Both the position numbers and the translations under genes were made by a program. Below the pieces are notes generated by a model, which worked only from the letters and a program-made list of their open reading frames with translations, did no database searches and had not been told where the DNA came from. This document shows positions 24,412 to 35,998 of a stretch of 64,000 nucleotides of DNA, piece by piece; positions within the stretch are counted from its first letter, which is position 1, and every line of letters starts with the position of its first letter. Source of the DNA: Longilinea sp035560795 (GTDB lineage: Bacteria; Chloroflexota; Anaerolineae; Anaerolineales; Anaerolineaceae); contig DATMYV010000015.1 of NCBI GenBank assembly GCA_035560795.1, positions 34,556 to 98,555 of the forward strand. Direction: 5' to 3'.

Positions 24412-25257
24412 ATGAAATTAGTCACCTTTGAAAAAGCCAACCGTCGCGGCGTCGGCAAATTTACAAACAATGCCATCGTGGATTTGACGGCTGCCGGCCT
24501 GCCCGCAAGCATGCGCGAATTCATCGCAGGCGGTCCATCCAATCTACTACGCGCCGCAGCCATCACTGCGCCTACTTTACCATTGGATGAAGTACGCTTG
24601 TTAGCGCCGGTGCCCGACCCTCAAAAAATTGTAGCAATCGGGCTTAACTACATGGATCACTGCCGCGAGCAAAACGTGGCCGTGCCCACCAGCCCGCTTG
24701 TTTTCGCCAAATTTCCTTCCTCCATTATCGGTCCTGAGGATGCAATCTGTTACGATCCGGCTCTGACCAGCCAGGTCGATTGGGAGGCTGAATTAGGCGT
24801 CATCATCGGACGTCGTGCCCGTTGCGTCAGCCGTGCTGAAGCACTCAATTATGTTTTTGGCTATACACCTCTGAATGATGTGTCCGCCCGCGATCTGCAA
24901 TTCGGCGACAAGCAATGGGTACGCGGTAAAAGCCTGGATACTTTTTGCCCGATCGGCCCTGCCATCATCACCGCCGATGAAATTCCAAATCCGCAGGCGC
25001 TGCACATTCTCAGCCGCGTCAACGGCGTGGTCATGCAAAATTCCTCAACAGCTGAAATGATATTCCCGGTCGACGAGTTAATTGCATTCCTTTCCACCGC
25101 CTTCACACTCGAGCCCGGCGACATCATCGCGACCGGTACACCGGACGGAGTCGGCGTGTTCCGCAACCCCAAGGTTTTCCTTCAAAATGGCGACCGGGTG
25201 GAAATTGAAATCGAAAAAGTGGGCGTGCTTTCCAATCCCGTAAAAACAGTCTCCTGA
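24412..25257 (+). CDS. Fumarylacetoacetate hydrolase (FAH) family protein
   Basis: 281 residues; a metal-dependent C-C hydrolase, isomerase or decarboxylase acting on beta-diketo or 2-oxo acids. The catalytic domain (about 75-275) contains IGLNYMDHCREQNV, SSIIGPEDAICYD, the metal-binding DWEAELGVIIGRRAR (two glutamates), GYTPLNDVSARDLQ and the C-terminal TGTPDGVGVF. An N-terminal region of about 70 residues (KLVTFEKANRRGVGKF) is typical of the 2-hydroxyhepta-2,4-diene-1,7-dioate isomerase-like subgroup. The substrate cannot be told. Ends at a strong terminator. Confidence 0.88.
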   Translation: MKLVTFEKANRRGVGKFTNNAIVDLTAAGLPASMREFIAGGPSNLLRAAAITAPTLPLDEVRLLAPVPDPQKIVAIGLNYMDHCREQNVAVPTSPLVFAKFPSSIIGPEDAICYDPALTSQVDWEAELGVIIGRRARCVSRAEALNYVFGYTPLNDVSARDLQFGDKQWVRGKSLDTFCPIGPAIITADEIPNPQALHILSRVNGVVMQNSSTAEMIFPVDELIAFLSTAFTLEPGDIIATGTPDGVGVFRNPKVFLQNGDRVEIEIEKVGVLSNPVKTVS

Positions 25258-25283
25258 TTCCTTTCACCTTATCCTTTTTGGGA

Positions 25284-25315
25284 ATCCGTCTGGCGATTTG
25301 CCAGACGGATTTTTG
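25284..25315 (+). terminator. Terminator of the FAH gene
   Basis: Perfect 11-bp stem ATCCGTCTGGC / GCCAGACGGAT, loop GATTT, then TTTTTG. Confidence 0.9.
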
Positions 25316-25374
25316 CCTACTGGTTGATCCACACTGACAAACATGCCAAAGCAGTCAATGTTATAATTGGCCCC

Positions 25375-25914
25375 GTGACAATCAACGATCTTCCAACCGA
25401 AATAAAAACCTTTTCCACCAAATTACCTGTGCAGGTTTATCACCGTCCAGCCGGGTCAGCACCTGGAAGTGATTGGCAGGAATTGGAAGCCGGGCCAGGC
25501 ACGATGCGCCTGCCGGCAGGCGGTGAATTTTCCGTGCGGGCCAGAAATTTCAATGACGAAACACTCCACCAATTAATCGCCGATATATCTGGAATTCGGG
25601 AAATTGTGTCATTGAATTTGGCTGAATGCCGCAACGTTACCAATGAAGGCATTCAGTATCTCAAGGCAATACCGCACCTCACTGAGCTGAACCTCAGCTC
25701 GTGCAGCCTGACAGACAACGGCCTAATTGAATTAAAGCCGCTCAGCCACCTGCGGTGGTTAAACCTGAGTTATTGCAACCGCATTACCAATCTGGGTCTG
25801 CGCAACCTGCAAAACCTGCGCCGTTTGGAATACCTGGATTTGCAAGGTTGCGTAAAAATAAACAAGGGCGGACTGACCAAGTTGGAACGCCGCGATCTTG
25901 TTATCCATAAATAA
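25375..25914 (+). CDS. Leucine-rich-repeat protein, probably leaderless
   Basis: 179 residues. The C-terminal half is about four LRR units of the cysteine-containing (AMN1/F-box) type: LNLAECRNVTNEGIQYL, LNLSSCSLTDNGLIEL, LNLSYCNRITNLGLRNL and LDLQGCVKINKGGL. The N-terminal half has no recognised domain. I chose GTG 25375: TATAAT at 25362-25367 ends exactly seven bases upstream, so transcription would begin on the start codon. An in-frame TTG 51 bases earlier is possible. Bacterial LRR proteins of this type mediate protein contacts; no partner is evident. Confidence 0.75.
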   Translation: MTINDLPTEIKTFSTKLPVQVYHRPAGSAPGSDWQELEAGPGTMRLPAGGEFSVRARNFNDETLHQLIADISGIREIVSLNLAECRNVTNEGIQYLKAIPHLTELNLSSCSLTDNGLIELKPLSHLRWLNLSYCNRITNLGLRNLQNLRRLEYLDLQGCVKINKGGLTKLERRDLVIHK

Positions 25915-25931
25915 TTACAAACTGGAGGCGC

Positions 25932-25957
25932 CCGTGGCGACTCACCGCGGGCTTTGA
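25932..25957 (+). terminator. Probable terminator after the LRR gene
   Basis: GCCCGTGG and CACCGCGGGC form an imperfect hairpin followed by TTTGAAATTT. Confidence 0.5.
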
Positions 25958-25964
25958 AATTTGC

Positions 25965-26885
25965 ATGGCACAACCTGGTCAAATTATACCGACGGGCAAT
26001 ACCGTTCCGGCATCTTTAGCTCAAAATTCCGATTCTCTTTCCCAGTTTCAACCCATCCCCGTATCCTTAAAACCGTTGCCGCCGAAGCGCCGTAAATGGG
26101 GCTGGTGGTTGCTGATTCTTATTGCACTTTATTTCCTGGCGCCGTTCCGTACAAACGTACTTCTTCTCGGTACAGACCGGACTGAGGGGGTAAACATCGG
26201 ACGCAGTGATACGATTATTCTGACAAGCATCGTTCCGCTGCTCCCGACTGTCACCATGCTGTCCATACCGCGTGATTTATGGGTGACCATTCCCGGCGTC
26301 GGCGAAGACCGCATCAATACAGCACATTTCTATGCCGAAGCCAACCAGCCTGGCAGCGGACCGCAGGCTGCACTGGAAACCATCCAGACCAATTTTGGTG
26401 TTCGTGTGTCCCGCTATATTTCAATCAATTTCGATGGTTTTGTCGAAATGGTGAATGCGGTTGGCGGGGTCGATGTCGAACTCAAACAAGATGAAGGCGG
26501 ACTTTCCGCCGGGGTTCATCATCTCGATGCTGGCGAAGCCCTGGCTTTCGTACGTGAACGCTACAGCAGCGATGATTTTTTCCGCATGGCACATGGCCAG
26601 ATGGTTTTACGCGCCATGGCGCTCAAGATGGCCAACCCGATCAATTGGGGACGTTGGCCAGGTGTTATTGCGGGACTGAGCCAGGCGGTACAAACCAACC
26701 TGCCGCTTTATGATTGGCCTCGCCTGGGATTGGCTTTGTTGCGGGCAGCGTTAACCAACAGCATTGATTCGCATGTACTTGATCGGGATTATGTCACGCC
26801 ATTCACAACCGATCAGGGCGCTAATATTTTGCTCCCCAATTGGGATGCGATTCGCCCCCTGATCGTTGATTTGTTTGCCCCCTGA
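25965..26885 (+). CDS. LytR-CpsA-Psr (LCP) family membrane protein
   Basis: 306 residues. It has a short cytoplasmic N-terminus, one membrane helix (about 48-62) and an extracytoplasmic LCP domain. Family landmarks: LLLGTDRTEGVNIGRSDTI, SIPRDLWVTIPG, DRINTAHFYAE, and the arginine/aspartate segment FVRERYSSDDFFRMAHGQ; these residues bind the polyprenyl-pyrophosphate of the donor lipid. LCP enzymes transfer cell-wall polymers (teichoic acid or capsule) to peptidoglycan. The polymer here is unknown. The absence of a nearby Shine-Dalgarno makes the start less certain. Confidence 0.9.
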   Translation: MAQPGQIIPTGNTVPASLAQNSDSLSQFQPIPVSLKPLPPKRRKWGWWLLILIALYFLAPFRTNVLLLGTDRTEGVNIGRSDTIILTSIVPLLPTVTMLSIPRDLWVTIPGVGEDRINTAHFYAEANQPGSGPQAALETIQTNFGVRVSRYISINFDGFVEMVNAVGGVDVELKQDEGGLSAGVHHLDAGEALAFVRERYSSDDFFRMAHGQMVLRAMALKMANPINWGRWPGVIAGLSQAVQTNLPLYDWPRLGLALLRAALTNSIDSHVLDRDYVTPFTTDQGANILLPNWDAIRPLIVDLFAP

Positions 26886-26972
26886 TGCCTCACTTGACTC
26901 TCTGCATCCCTTATTCATATAATAAGAGCAATTATCAAACCTGACTTAACCCGTCAGGATTGGAGGATCTGA

Positions 26973-27194
26973 ATGGATGAATCGAAGAAGACCCACTGGG
27001 ATGATCCCAGTATAAAAGAAGCTCGCGATCACTTTAAAACTGCCCGGGAAGCGTTCCGTCAAAGCGCAGAATCATTGTTGCCGCCCTCGTTCGTCGAAAA
27101 CCGGCGCAAGGCCCGCAAAGAAATCCTGCTTGGACTGCGCAGCTTGCTCAATGCAGCCATCGATTATACTGAAAAGCACGAAAAAAACGCCTGA
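26973..27194 (+). CDS. Small charged protein of unknown function, 73 residues
   Basis: No family is recognised. It is predicted to be mostly helical, with repeated charged residues (EARDHFKTAREAFRQSAESLL...ENRRKARKEILLGLRSLLNAAIDYTEKHE), and soluble. A clear GGAGG nine bases upstream of ATG 26973 supports it. It is convergent with the ABC1 kinase gene, whose end is seven bases away. Confidence 0.7.
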   Translation: MDESKKTHWDDPSIKEARDHFKTAREAFRQSAESLLPPSFVENRRKARKEILLGLRSLLNAAIDYTEKHEKNA

Positions 27195-27200
27195 GGGCAA

Positions 27201-28874
27201 TTAACGCGGCCACACGATCCACGCCAGTGTCACAATTGCTGCGCCGGCCAATATTTCGGACAGCACCAGATTCCCGGCCGTGTAGATTAATGCAGCGCTC
27301 AACACAAACGCGCTAAAAATTATCGCGCCAGCCAGCCGGTTTACACTTCGATTCACGCGGTCAAGACCTTTTTTCAGATCCGGCGTGCGTACATCCAGGT
27401 TTCCCTGTTCCACGCGTGCAGTCAGGTGGTCCAATTTTTGCGGCAACGAAAAGAGCGTTTGAGCGAAGACACCCAGTTCAGCCAGGATAACCTGCCAGCG
27501 GCTGCCGCTTTCCTCTGATACCAATTTTTGGGCAAAGGGTGCAATGCTGGTCCAGGCGTTAAAGTCCTTATCCAATCCAGTGCACATGCCTGAAAGAATG
27601 CTGACGCATCGAACCAGCAGCACAATATTCTCTGGTACCTGGAAGGGCATTTCATAAACCAGTCCTTCGAATTCCCGCATGAAAGCAAACATTTCATCCT
27701 TGGAAAGGTTCATGAGTTCTGGCGCTGTCAGGCCCCAAAAACGCTCAAAAACCCGACTGCCGGCCCGTTCCAACAGTTCAACATCCGCACCGGGCAGCAA
27801 GACGCCCAGCAATTGATAGGCTTTGACAATCCGTGCAGCGTCGCGCGTGCCGACCGCGATCAGCAATTCACGCAGTCCATTCATTTGACCTGATGTAAGG
27901 TGCCCGGTCATGCCAAAATCGATGAAGACCAGCAGCCAATCCGGTTTCTCCTGGCCTTCCTTCAAAGGCAGCGGTTTGACAAACAAATTGCCAGGGTGCG
28001 GGTCGGCATGGAAGAAATGGTCGCTATAGATTTGCTTCATGTAGGTTTGAATCAACCGCAGCGCCACTTCGCTTCTATTAATTCCCGCTGATTCGATCAA
28101 TTCATAATCGGTGATTTTAATCGCGCCGACGTCTTCGAGTGTTAACACACGTTTCGTGGTGGTTTCCCAGTAGACCCGCGGAACATAGACGCCTGGATAT
28201 TCTTTGAAATTGGATGCAAACTGCTCGGCATTCTGGCCTTCATGCAGATAATCGATTTCTTCATAAAGCGAGCGGCTGAACTCACCCAACAAAGCGGGTA
28301 CATCGGCATGCTTGCGGACAAAGTTGAAACGGTCCACCCAACTGCCAACCACACGCAGTGCAGCCAGGTCAGTCTCCACGATTTGCGGAATATTGGGACG
28401 CTGGACTTTTACTACAACACATATATTTGACTCGGGTTCGCTTCTGATGCCGCGCAGACGCGCGCAGTGAACCTGTCCGATGGACGCCGAGGCAACCGGT
28501 TGTTCTTCAAAATATGAAAACCGGTCCCCCATGGGTACGCCAAGCTCGCTCTCAACGACAGTGCGGATATCACTGAACGTCTCCGCCCTGACTTCATCCT
28601 GCAGTCCGGCCAGTTCGTCTGTAATTTCATGCGGCAACACATCCAGCCGCGCTGATAGGAATTGGCCGACCTTGATCATCACTCCGCCCAGTTCGATCGC
28701 AAGCAGGCGGAAATTAACCGCTATAGCATGATACCGCCGGGTACGGCTGCCTTTTCCGGGTCCACAAATATGCAGCCAGGGCAAAAACACATCCCAAAAA
28801 CCCACGTTTAGTAAAACGCGGGCAAAAAACCAAAGAATCCGGCGGTAACGGGCACGATAATGGGTTAAATTCAT
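27201..28874 (-). CDS. ABC1/UbiB-family atypical kinase
   Basis: 557 residues. The kinase-like core has the KxGQ signature GGVMIKVGQFLSARLDVLPHEI (about 70), the alanine-rich loop ASIGQVH, the ATP lysine in CVVVKVQRPNI, and LVFIDFGMTGHL carrying the metal aspartate. Two C-terminal transmembrane helices (about 520-556) anchor it. UbiB/COQ8 proteins support quinone biosynthesis. A UbiA-type prenyltransferase is at 48801, so menaquinone is a plausible context, though not linked. Probably transcribed with the gene at 28896-29858 upstream (22-bp gap). Confidence 0.88.
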   Translation of the reverse strand: MNLTHYRARYRRILWFFARVLLNVGFWDVFLPWLHICGPGKGSRTRRYHAIAVNFRLLAIELGGVMIKVGQFLSARLDVLPHEITDELAGLQDEVRAETFSDIRTVVESELGVPMGDRFSYFEEQPVASASIGQVHCARLRGIRSEPESNICVVVKVQRPNIPQIVETDLAALRVVGSWVDRFNFVRKHADVPALLGEFSRSLYEEIDYLHEGQNAEQFASNFKEYPGVYVPRVYWETTTKRVLTLEDVGAIKITDYELIESAGINRSEVALRLIQTYMKQIYSDHFFHADPHPGNLFVKPLPLKEGQEKPDWLLVFIDFGMTGHLTSGQMNGLRELLIAVGTRDAARIVKAYQLLGVLLPGADVELLERAGSRVFERFWGLTAPELMNLSKDEMFAFMREFEGLVYEMPFQVPENIVLLVRCVSILSGMCTGLDKDFNAWTSIAPFAQKLVSEESGSRWQVILAELGVFAQTLFSLPQKLDHLTARVEQGNLDVRTPDLKKGLDRVNRSVNRLAGAIIFSAFVLSAALIYTAGNLVLSEILAGAAIVTLAWIVWPR

Positions 28875-28895
28875 CCTTCGGTCAGCGCCGAGCGT

Positions 28896-29858
28896 TTACT
28901 CCTTCGGCTTGGTACCCACGGTGGCTTCGATCCGTTCAGCCAGGTCAAGATAGTTTTTTATATCGTGCAATTGGATGGGGCCGCTTTCGCCATTTGCAGC
29001 CAGCATGACTGTACCCAGTCCAAAAATCCGTTCCAGGAAGTTTTGACGGTAACTGATGCCCTGTATCTTATCCAAAAGCAGACTTTTTTGTGCCCGGGAG
29101 ACCAGACTATCTTCGACGATAAGCCGCCGATTGGTAAGTATATAGCTGGTAAAAAGCTGCTGCATGACGCGCACTGCAATCGCGCCAATGATCAGGGCTA
29201 AGATCACTAGTATTGCCATGAACAGGATGGTCGGATCCAGACTGCTGATCGCATCCAATTTTGGAAATAAAAGACTCACCAGTGCAACAAAAGCAAGGGC
29301 AATCAGAATACCAACCAGCAAAACTGGCACAATGGATGGTTTGGTTTTTAATATGATTTTCTCAGATGGGCGTTGTTCTGGCCGTTCATCTTCATCGATC
29401 TTGAGCGGTTGGGTTTTTTCCCTGGGCTCTTCAACTTCCGGTTCTGTAAGCGAGGAGACAGTCGTCACCGTTTCCGGTTCGAGTGGTACTTGCTCTTCGA
29501 ATGCCGCTTCTGTAGCAGCTAAATTATCCTTCGCGACCGGTTCAACCCTAGTATCAGGTTCCAGCCCCGTTGTGACAGTCTCTGCAAAGGGCGGTTCAGC
29601 AGCCGGTTCAGATAACTGGACACCCCTGGCTTTTAATTGAGCGACACCTTTGGCTGCCAAAACATGTGCAGGATCGATGCGCAACACCTGCTGCAGACAT
29701 TCCAACCGGTCTGTATCGCTCTCAACCGCTCCAGAGAGCCACAGCCAGGCAGGCAAATCATCCTCATTTTCTTTCAAGGCGGCCAGCAAAAGCTGCTGGG
29801 CTCGTGTTTTATCGCCCGCTTTCATTGCCGCAATTCCATCCTGCGTAAATTGGTTCAC
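28896..29858 (-). CDS. TPR-like plus bacterial PH domain (bPH2/DUF304) membrane protein
   Basis: 320 residues. An N-terminal helical region (QDGIAAMKAGDKTRAQQLLLAALKE, then PAWLWLSGAVESDTDRLECLQQVLRIDP) resembles TPR units. A Glu/Thr-rich linker (about 90-165) is followed by two membrane helices (about 180-240) and a PH-like bPH2 domain ending LDKIQGISYRQNFLERIFGLGTV. I chose GTG 29858 for GGGAGG six bases upstream; an upstream extension is unconvincing. The function is unknown. Confidence 0.78.
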   Translation of the reverse strand: MNQFTQDGIAAMKAGDKTRAQQLLLAALKENEDDLPAWLWLSGAVESDTDRLECLQQVLRIDPAHVLAAKGVAQLKARGVQLSEPAAEPPFAETVTTGLEPDTRVEPVAKDNLAATEAAFEEQVPLEPETVTTVSSLTEPEVEEPREKTQPLKIDEDERPEQRPSEKIILKTKPSIVPVLLVGILIALAFVALVSLLFPKLDAISSLDPTILFMAILVILALIIGAIAVRVMQQLFTSYILTNRRLIVEDSLVSRAQKSLLLDKIQGISYRQNFLERIFGLGTVMLAANGESGPIQLHDIKNYLDLAERIEATVGTKPKE

Positions 29859-29986
29859 GGTTGGCCTCCCCTGAATGGCTGAATGATGATATTTATAGTG
29901 TAGCATATCTCAGACAGTTAAGATAAATCAAAACCGCTGCTCATGCCTGGCCGGCGGCTGAGCCGGTCCTGATGAGATTAAGAAAA

Positions 29987-30012
29987 CACCCGGAAAACTA
30001 TTTTTCCGGGTG
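29987..30012 (-). terminator. Terminator of the RRM-protein gene
   Basis: Hairpin CACCCGGAAAA / TTTTCCGGGTG, followed by TTTTCTT on the minus strand. Confidence 0.85.
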
Positions 30013-30038
30013 CAGAGAATTTGATTGTAATTCAGAAA

Positions 30039-30401
30039 CTAATAGTCGCGTCTCCCCCCGCCTGTTCCGCCTCGGCGGTCATTCCCATAACCGTCTGAAC
30101 CGCCTGGACGCCGCCCGCTGCCGAATCCACCGCGGTCGCCGCCGCCAGGACGGCGTTCTTCCCGCGGGCGGGCTTCATTTACCGTCAGAGCGCGGCCGCG
30201 GAAATCCTTGCCGTTCATGCCAGTGATCGCGGCCCGGCCGGCATCATCCGAACCCATTTCAACAAATGCAAAACCTCGAGACTGCCCAGTCAACTTGTCC
30301 TTGATAATGGCGACAGAGACTACTTCGCCGTAGACTTCGAAAGTCTGTCGAAGTTCGTCTTCGCTCGCCTGGTACGATAGATTGCCAACGTAGATATTCA
30401 T
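30039..30401 (-). CDS. RRM RNA-binding protein with glycine/arginine-rich tail
   Basis: 120 residues; a single RRM domain (about 1-82) with RNP2 IYVGNL and RNP1 RGFAFVEM, then an RGG-like tail (about 83-120) rich in Gly, Arg and Asp. This matches the cold-inducible RNA-binding proteins known from cyanobacteria and other bacteria (Rbp family), which bind mRNA and act in RNA metabolism. GGGAG lies about 8 bases before ATG 30401. The predicted promoter is about 218 bases upstream, so the leader is long. Confidence 0.93.
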   Translation of the reverse strand: MNIYVGNLSYQASEDELRQTFEVYGEVVSVAIIKDKLTGQSRGFAFVEMGSDDAGRAAITGMNGKDFRGRALTVNEARPREERRPGGGDRGGFGSGRRPGGSDGYGNDRRGGTGGGRRDY

Positions 30402-30625
30402 GCAGAAAACTCCCTTTGCCCTGCAAGGCGGAAACAGGTCTACCCATCGGAAAAGAAATCGGCCGGTTACCAGCCAGCAGATGGAGGTGGCACACCCCAG
30501 CGAACGAAATTCTGATCAGTGGGCAGTCAATAAAGCAAAATGAAATGAAAATCGCGCGCGAATCTCCGTGTGCCCGAAAATACTAACCTGGCAAATCCAT
30601 TTCACGAAATAATTCTACCAAAGGC

Positions 30626-30654
30626 ATTTTAAAATCATGTAGTAAAAATGACAA
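30626..30654 (-). promoter_or_regulatory. Promoter of the RRM gene with a long leader
   Basis: On the minus strand, TTGTCA (30649-30654), 17-bp spacer, TAAAAT (30626-30631). Transcription from about 30619 would give a 5' leader of about 218 nt, covering almost all of the 297-bp intergenic interval 30402-30698. No other feature was found in that interval. Confidence 0.6.
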
Positions 30655-30698
30655 CCAATTTTTTACTGTCAAGCTTTTTGCCCATCATATTTTTATTT

Positions 30699-32138
30699 TT
30701 AATCCGGTGTTGTGCCCACCTCGACGATCATCTCATCAAGCATTTTCAATACGCCCGGGATTTGCTCCGGCTTTATCGAAGGCAGCAAAGCCTGATATCC
30801 TGCGTCCTCCAATAGCGAGCGGACGGTGCGCCAGGTTGCATTGGCTGGCGGGGTTTGTACTTGATCAAGATACGACACGCCTGCTTGCCACTGCGGGTTT
30901 TCAGTTCCAAACCTCTGTAATTCAGCAACAGCCGATTGAGTTACCGGCAAGCCGCCGGCGGCTTTGGTTAATTCAGCCAGGTGTTCAGGTGCAAGCAGCC
31001 AGCGCACAAACAGCCAGGAAGCCAGCTGCTCCTCAGGAGATGTGCCCGTCACGGCCAGGGAAGGACCGCTGGCCACCATCACCGGCTGACCATCCAGGGA
31101 GGGGTAAGGGATGACAGTCCATTGATCGCTAATCTTAAGACGTTCCATCGTGTGCGTCTGAATTAACGTGTCTTCCAATACGCCACTGTAAAACAATGCC
31201 TGCCGGTTGGCAAAATATTCATAAGGCGCTGCCAGGCGGCTCTTCCAGGCGCAATTTTCATCCACCAGGCCACGCAGGAAAGCAAAGGCCGCTTCTGATT
31301 CTGGCGCAGCAAACCTGTAAGCATCCGTTCCTGCGAGGATCGGGTCAGAGCCAAAACTCCGCAGCCAGCTCCACAGGGTCACGCCGCGCGTTTCAACGAT
31401 CCATCCGCCTGTCCCGTCGTTTGCAATCGTCCGGTCGCTGCGGTTCGCCGCTGCGGCGGCACAGGCCTGTTGCCTGAAATCATCCGGCGTTTTTGGGGGG
31501 CGTGTAAAACCCAATTCCTGCGCCCAGGACTGGTTGTAGAGCAGCACGCTCGCGTCGCGAAGCAGGGGAATTCCCAGGCGGTACGCTCCGGCGACATCCT
31601 GCTGCCAGAATTCAGGGATTAAATCCTCGATCTGGTCTTGAGTCAATCCCCATGCCGAATGCTGGATATATTCATCCAAATTAACCAACATTTCCGGATG
31701 GGTCTGGTTCCAGGTAAATAAATACTCAGCCGGGGCAGCGATCAGGTTTGGCAAGTCGCCCGCATCCATGCCGATGATTTCTTGAAATAGCATGCCTGTT
31801 CCGCCGGCGCTTTCCGCCTTCACCCGAATACCCCATTCATTGCTGCGGTTGAACGTCTCCACCAACAAATCAATGGCGTTAGCCGTATCGCCAGCCCATG
31901 GATGCAAGAACCGAATCTGTAAGCCGCGCAAATCCTTTGGTTCCACTTGCAGGTGGACAGGTAGGGTTGCCGTTGCAGTTACGAGGGGAGCCAGCGTGCG
32001 GGTGGCTGCCGGAATGCTGGTTGGAGCGGTCGGCGTGCTTGTGCTGACCGTCTGGCAGGCAGGCAGCAGGATCAGCATGAACAGGCTTAACAAGTGCCAA
32101 ATTTTCCTGGCAGGAAGGAGGCGGGAGAGAATCGGCAT
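30699..32138 (-). CDS. Extracellular solute-binding lipoprotein (ABC sugar-type)
   Basis: 479 residues of the type-1 solute-binding family (MalE/UgpB-like). The lipobox is LLPAC with Cys near 28, then a Thr/Pro-rich linker. Binding-fold segments include IRFLHPWAGDTANAIDLLVETFN and LGIPLLRDASVLLYNQSWAQELGF. No permease or ATPase genes are adjacent, so its transporter is encoded elsewhere, or it has another role. Monocistronic. Confidence 0.87.
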   Translation of the reverse strand: MPILSRLLPARKIWHLLSLFMLILLPACQTVSTSTPTAPTSIPAATRTLAPLVTATATLPVHLQVEPKDLRGLQIRFLHPWAGDTANAIDLLVETFNRSNEWGIRVKAESAGGTGMLFQEIIGMDAGDLPNLIAAPAEYLFTWNQTHPEMLVNLDEYIQHSAWGLTQDQIEDLIPEFWQQDVAGAYRLGIPLLRDASVLLYNQSWAQELGFTRPPKTPDDFRQQACAAAAANRSDRTIANDGTGGWIVETRGVTLWSWLRSFGSDPILAGTDAYRFAAPESEAAFAFLRGLVDENCAWKSRLAAPYEYFANRQALFYSGVLEDTLIQTHTMERLKISDQWTVIPYPSLDGQPVMVASGPSLAVTGTSPEEQLASWLFVRWLLAPEHLAELTKAAGGLPVTQSAVAELQRFGTENPQWQAGVSYLDQVQTPPANATWRTVRSLLEDAGYQALLPSIKPEQIPGVLKMLDEMIVEVGTTPD

Positions 32139-32175
32139 GGGCTAAGTTTACCGGTTAAAAGCTGCCAGCGCAAAC

Positions 32176-32799
32176 CTAATCAAAATCCGTCGGCAGGTCA
32201 GGATGGTTCAAATGATAAAACATGCGCTGCAATTCTTCTTCAGTAAAACGCGCTAGCGACAGCGTCGGGTGATTGTCTTCAGCAAAAAAATCGGCACCAG
32301 CCGTCTCGGAACTGTCGGCAGCCTGACCGCCCAGCAACTGGCAGCGAATGAACAATTTATACAGGTGAAAAATATAAGGCGGATGGCCGTGCAGGTTGCG
32401 GTCGTAAACTGCCAGCAGTTTATCCGCTTTTACCAGGTAGCCGGATTCTTCCTGCACCTCGCGTTCCACCGCGCGGCTGGGCGGTTCTCCCACATCCACG
32501 AAACCGCCAGGCAGCGTCCAGCCGCCGTCCGCCAGTTCCTGAACCAGTAAAATCCGGTTGTCTTTGAAGACGACGCCGCGAATATCCAGTTTTGGCGTGG
32601 CATACCCTTTTTCACCATCCAATAAATCCCACACAGTCTCAATGGGAATGTTTCCCTGCACCGAGAGCATTTCCGCAGCGATCTTTCGAATAGCCTGGTA
32701 CCGTTCGATTTCGAATGGATTGTGGGAATAAGCCAGTCCGCTTTGGGCAAGAGCGGATAATTTTTGTACCCAATCCAACCACTGTGGATTCTGATTCAT
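32176..32799 (-). CDS. Nudix hydrolase with N-terminal Nudix_hydro_N domain
   Basis: 207 residues. Domain one (about 1-60, QWLDWVQKLSALAQSGLAYS) matches the N-terminal module found before ADP-ribose-type Nudix hydrolases. The Nudix box GGFVDVGEPPSRAVEREVQEESGY (about 105-128) is complete (G, E, REXXEE). It probably cleaves ADP-ribose or a related nucleoside diphosphate; the substrate is not determined. ATG 32799 is chosen because the longer in-frame reading is hydrophobic, includes the divergent promoter and would not belong to the family. The gene diverges from valS. Confidence 0.88.
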   Translation of the reverse strand: MNQNPQWLDWVQKLSALAQSGLAYSHNPFEIERYQAIRKIAAEMLSVQGNIPIETVWDLLDGEKGYATPKLDIRGVVFKDNRILLVQELADGGWTLPGGFVDVGEPPSRAVEREVQEESGYLVKADKLLAVYDRNLHGHPPYIFHLYKLFIRCQLLGGQAADSSETAGADFFAEDNHPTLSLARFTEEELQRMFYHLNHPDLPTDFD

Positions 32800-32929
32800 T
32801 GCTGACACCTTCGCTGAGTGGATTTCAATCCATCCATCATAACCGCATACGCAGTTATCCGCCAAGGCCAGGATGAACCCCATCAAACCCATTTGCCACC
32901 AGCATATTCCCGGGAGAAATCGCCGACCG

Positions 32930-32958
32930 TTGACAGCCGCCTGGATTGTCGCTATAAT
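32930..32958 (+). promoter_or_regulatory. Consensus promoter of valS
   Basis: TTGACA (32930-32935), 17-bp spacer, TATAAT (32953-32958): a perfect sigma-A-type match. The start would be at about 32965, before the T-box leader. Confidence 0.92.
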
Positions 32959-33000
32959 CACCCTAACAATTAAATACTCAACGGCCAAAAGGAGTAAGCT

Positions 33001-33238
33001 TTTTTACCCTGACAGAGACGGAGGTCCTGGTTGAGAGCCTCCCCGGGGAAGCAAAGCTGAAGTCGTTTGGCGGCATTGCCGAAGAAATCCCACCTGGGAA
33101 ATTAGAACGGCACGGGTGAGCCCGTTATTGCGAATCCTGGATGATGGTCCGGGCAGAGTGCGCCAGTTTGATTGGCGAATAGAGGTGGTACCGCGGAAGG
33201 CGTTCCTTTCGTCCTCACATGGATGAAAGGGCGTTTTA
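33001..33238 (+). promoter_or_regulatory. T-box riboswitch controlling valS
   Basis: A leader of about 240 nt between promoter and gene. The conserved T-box AGAGGTGGTACCGCG is at 33181-33195. Just after it, CGTTCCTTTCGTCC pairs with GGATGAAAGGGCG to form a terminator ending in TTTTATTTT (33233-33242). Upstream are the stem I structures (from about 33010). Uncharged tRNA-Val would stabilise the antiterminator. A GTC triplet at 33065-33067 is a possible specifier, but I could not confirm it by eye. Confidence 0.93.
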
Positions 33239-33286
33239 TTTTAACCCCAAGGATCATCATTGATCCATACGAAAAGCGAGGTTGCC

Positions 33287-35986
<2,700 letters not shown>

Positions 35987-35998
35987 ACCACAGAAAAA

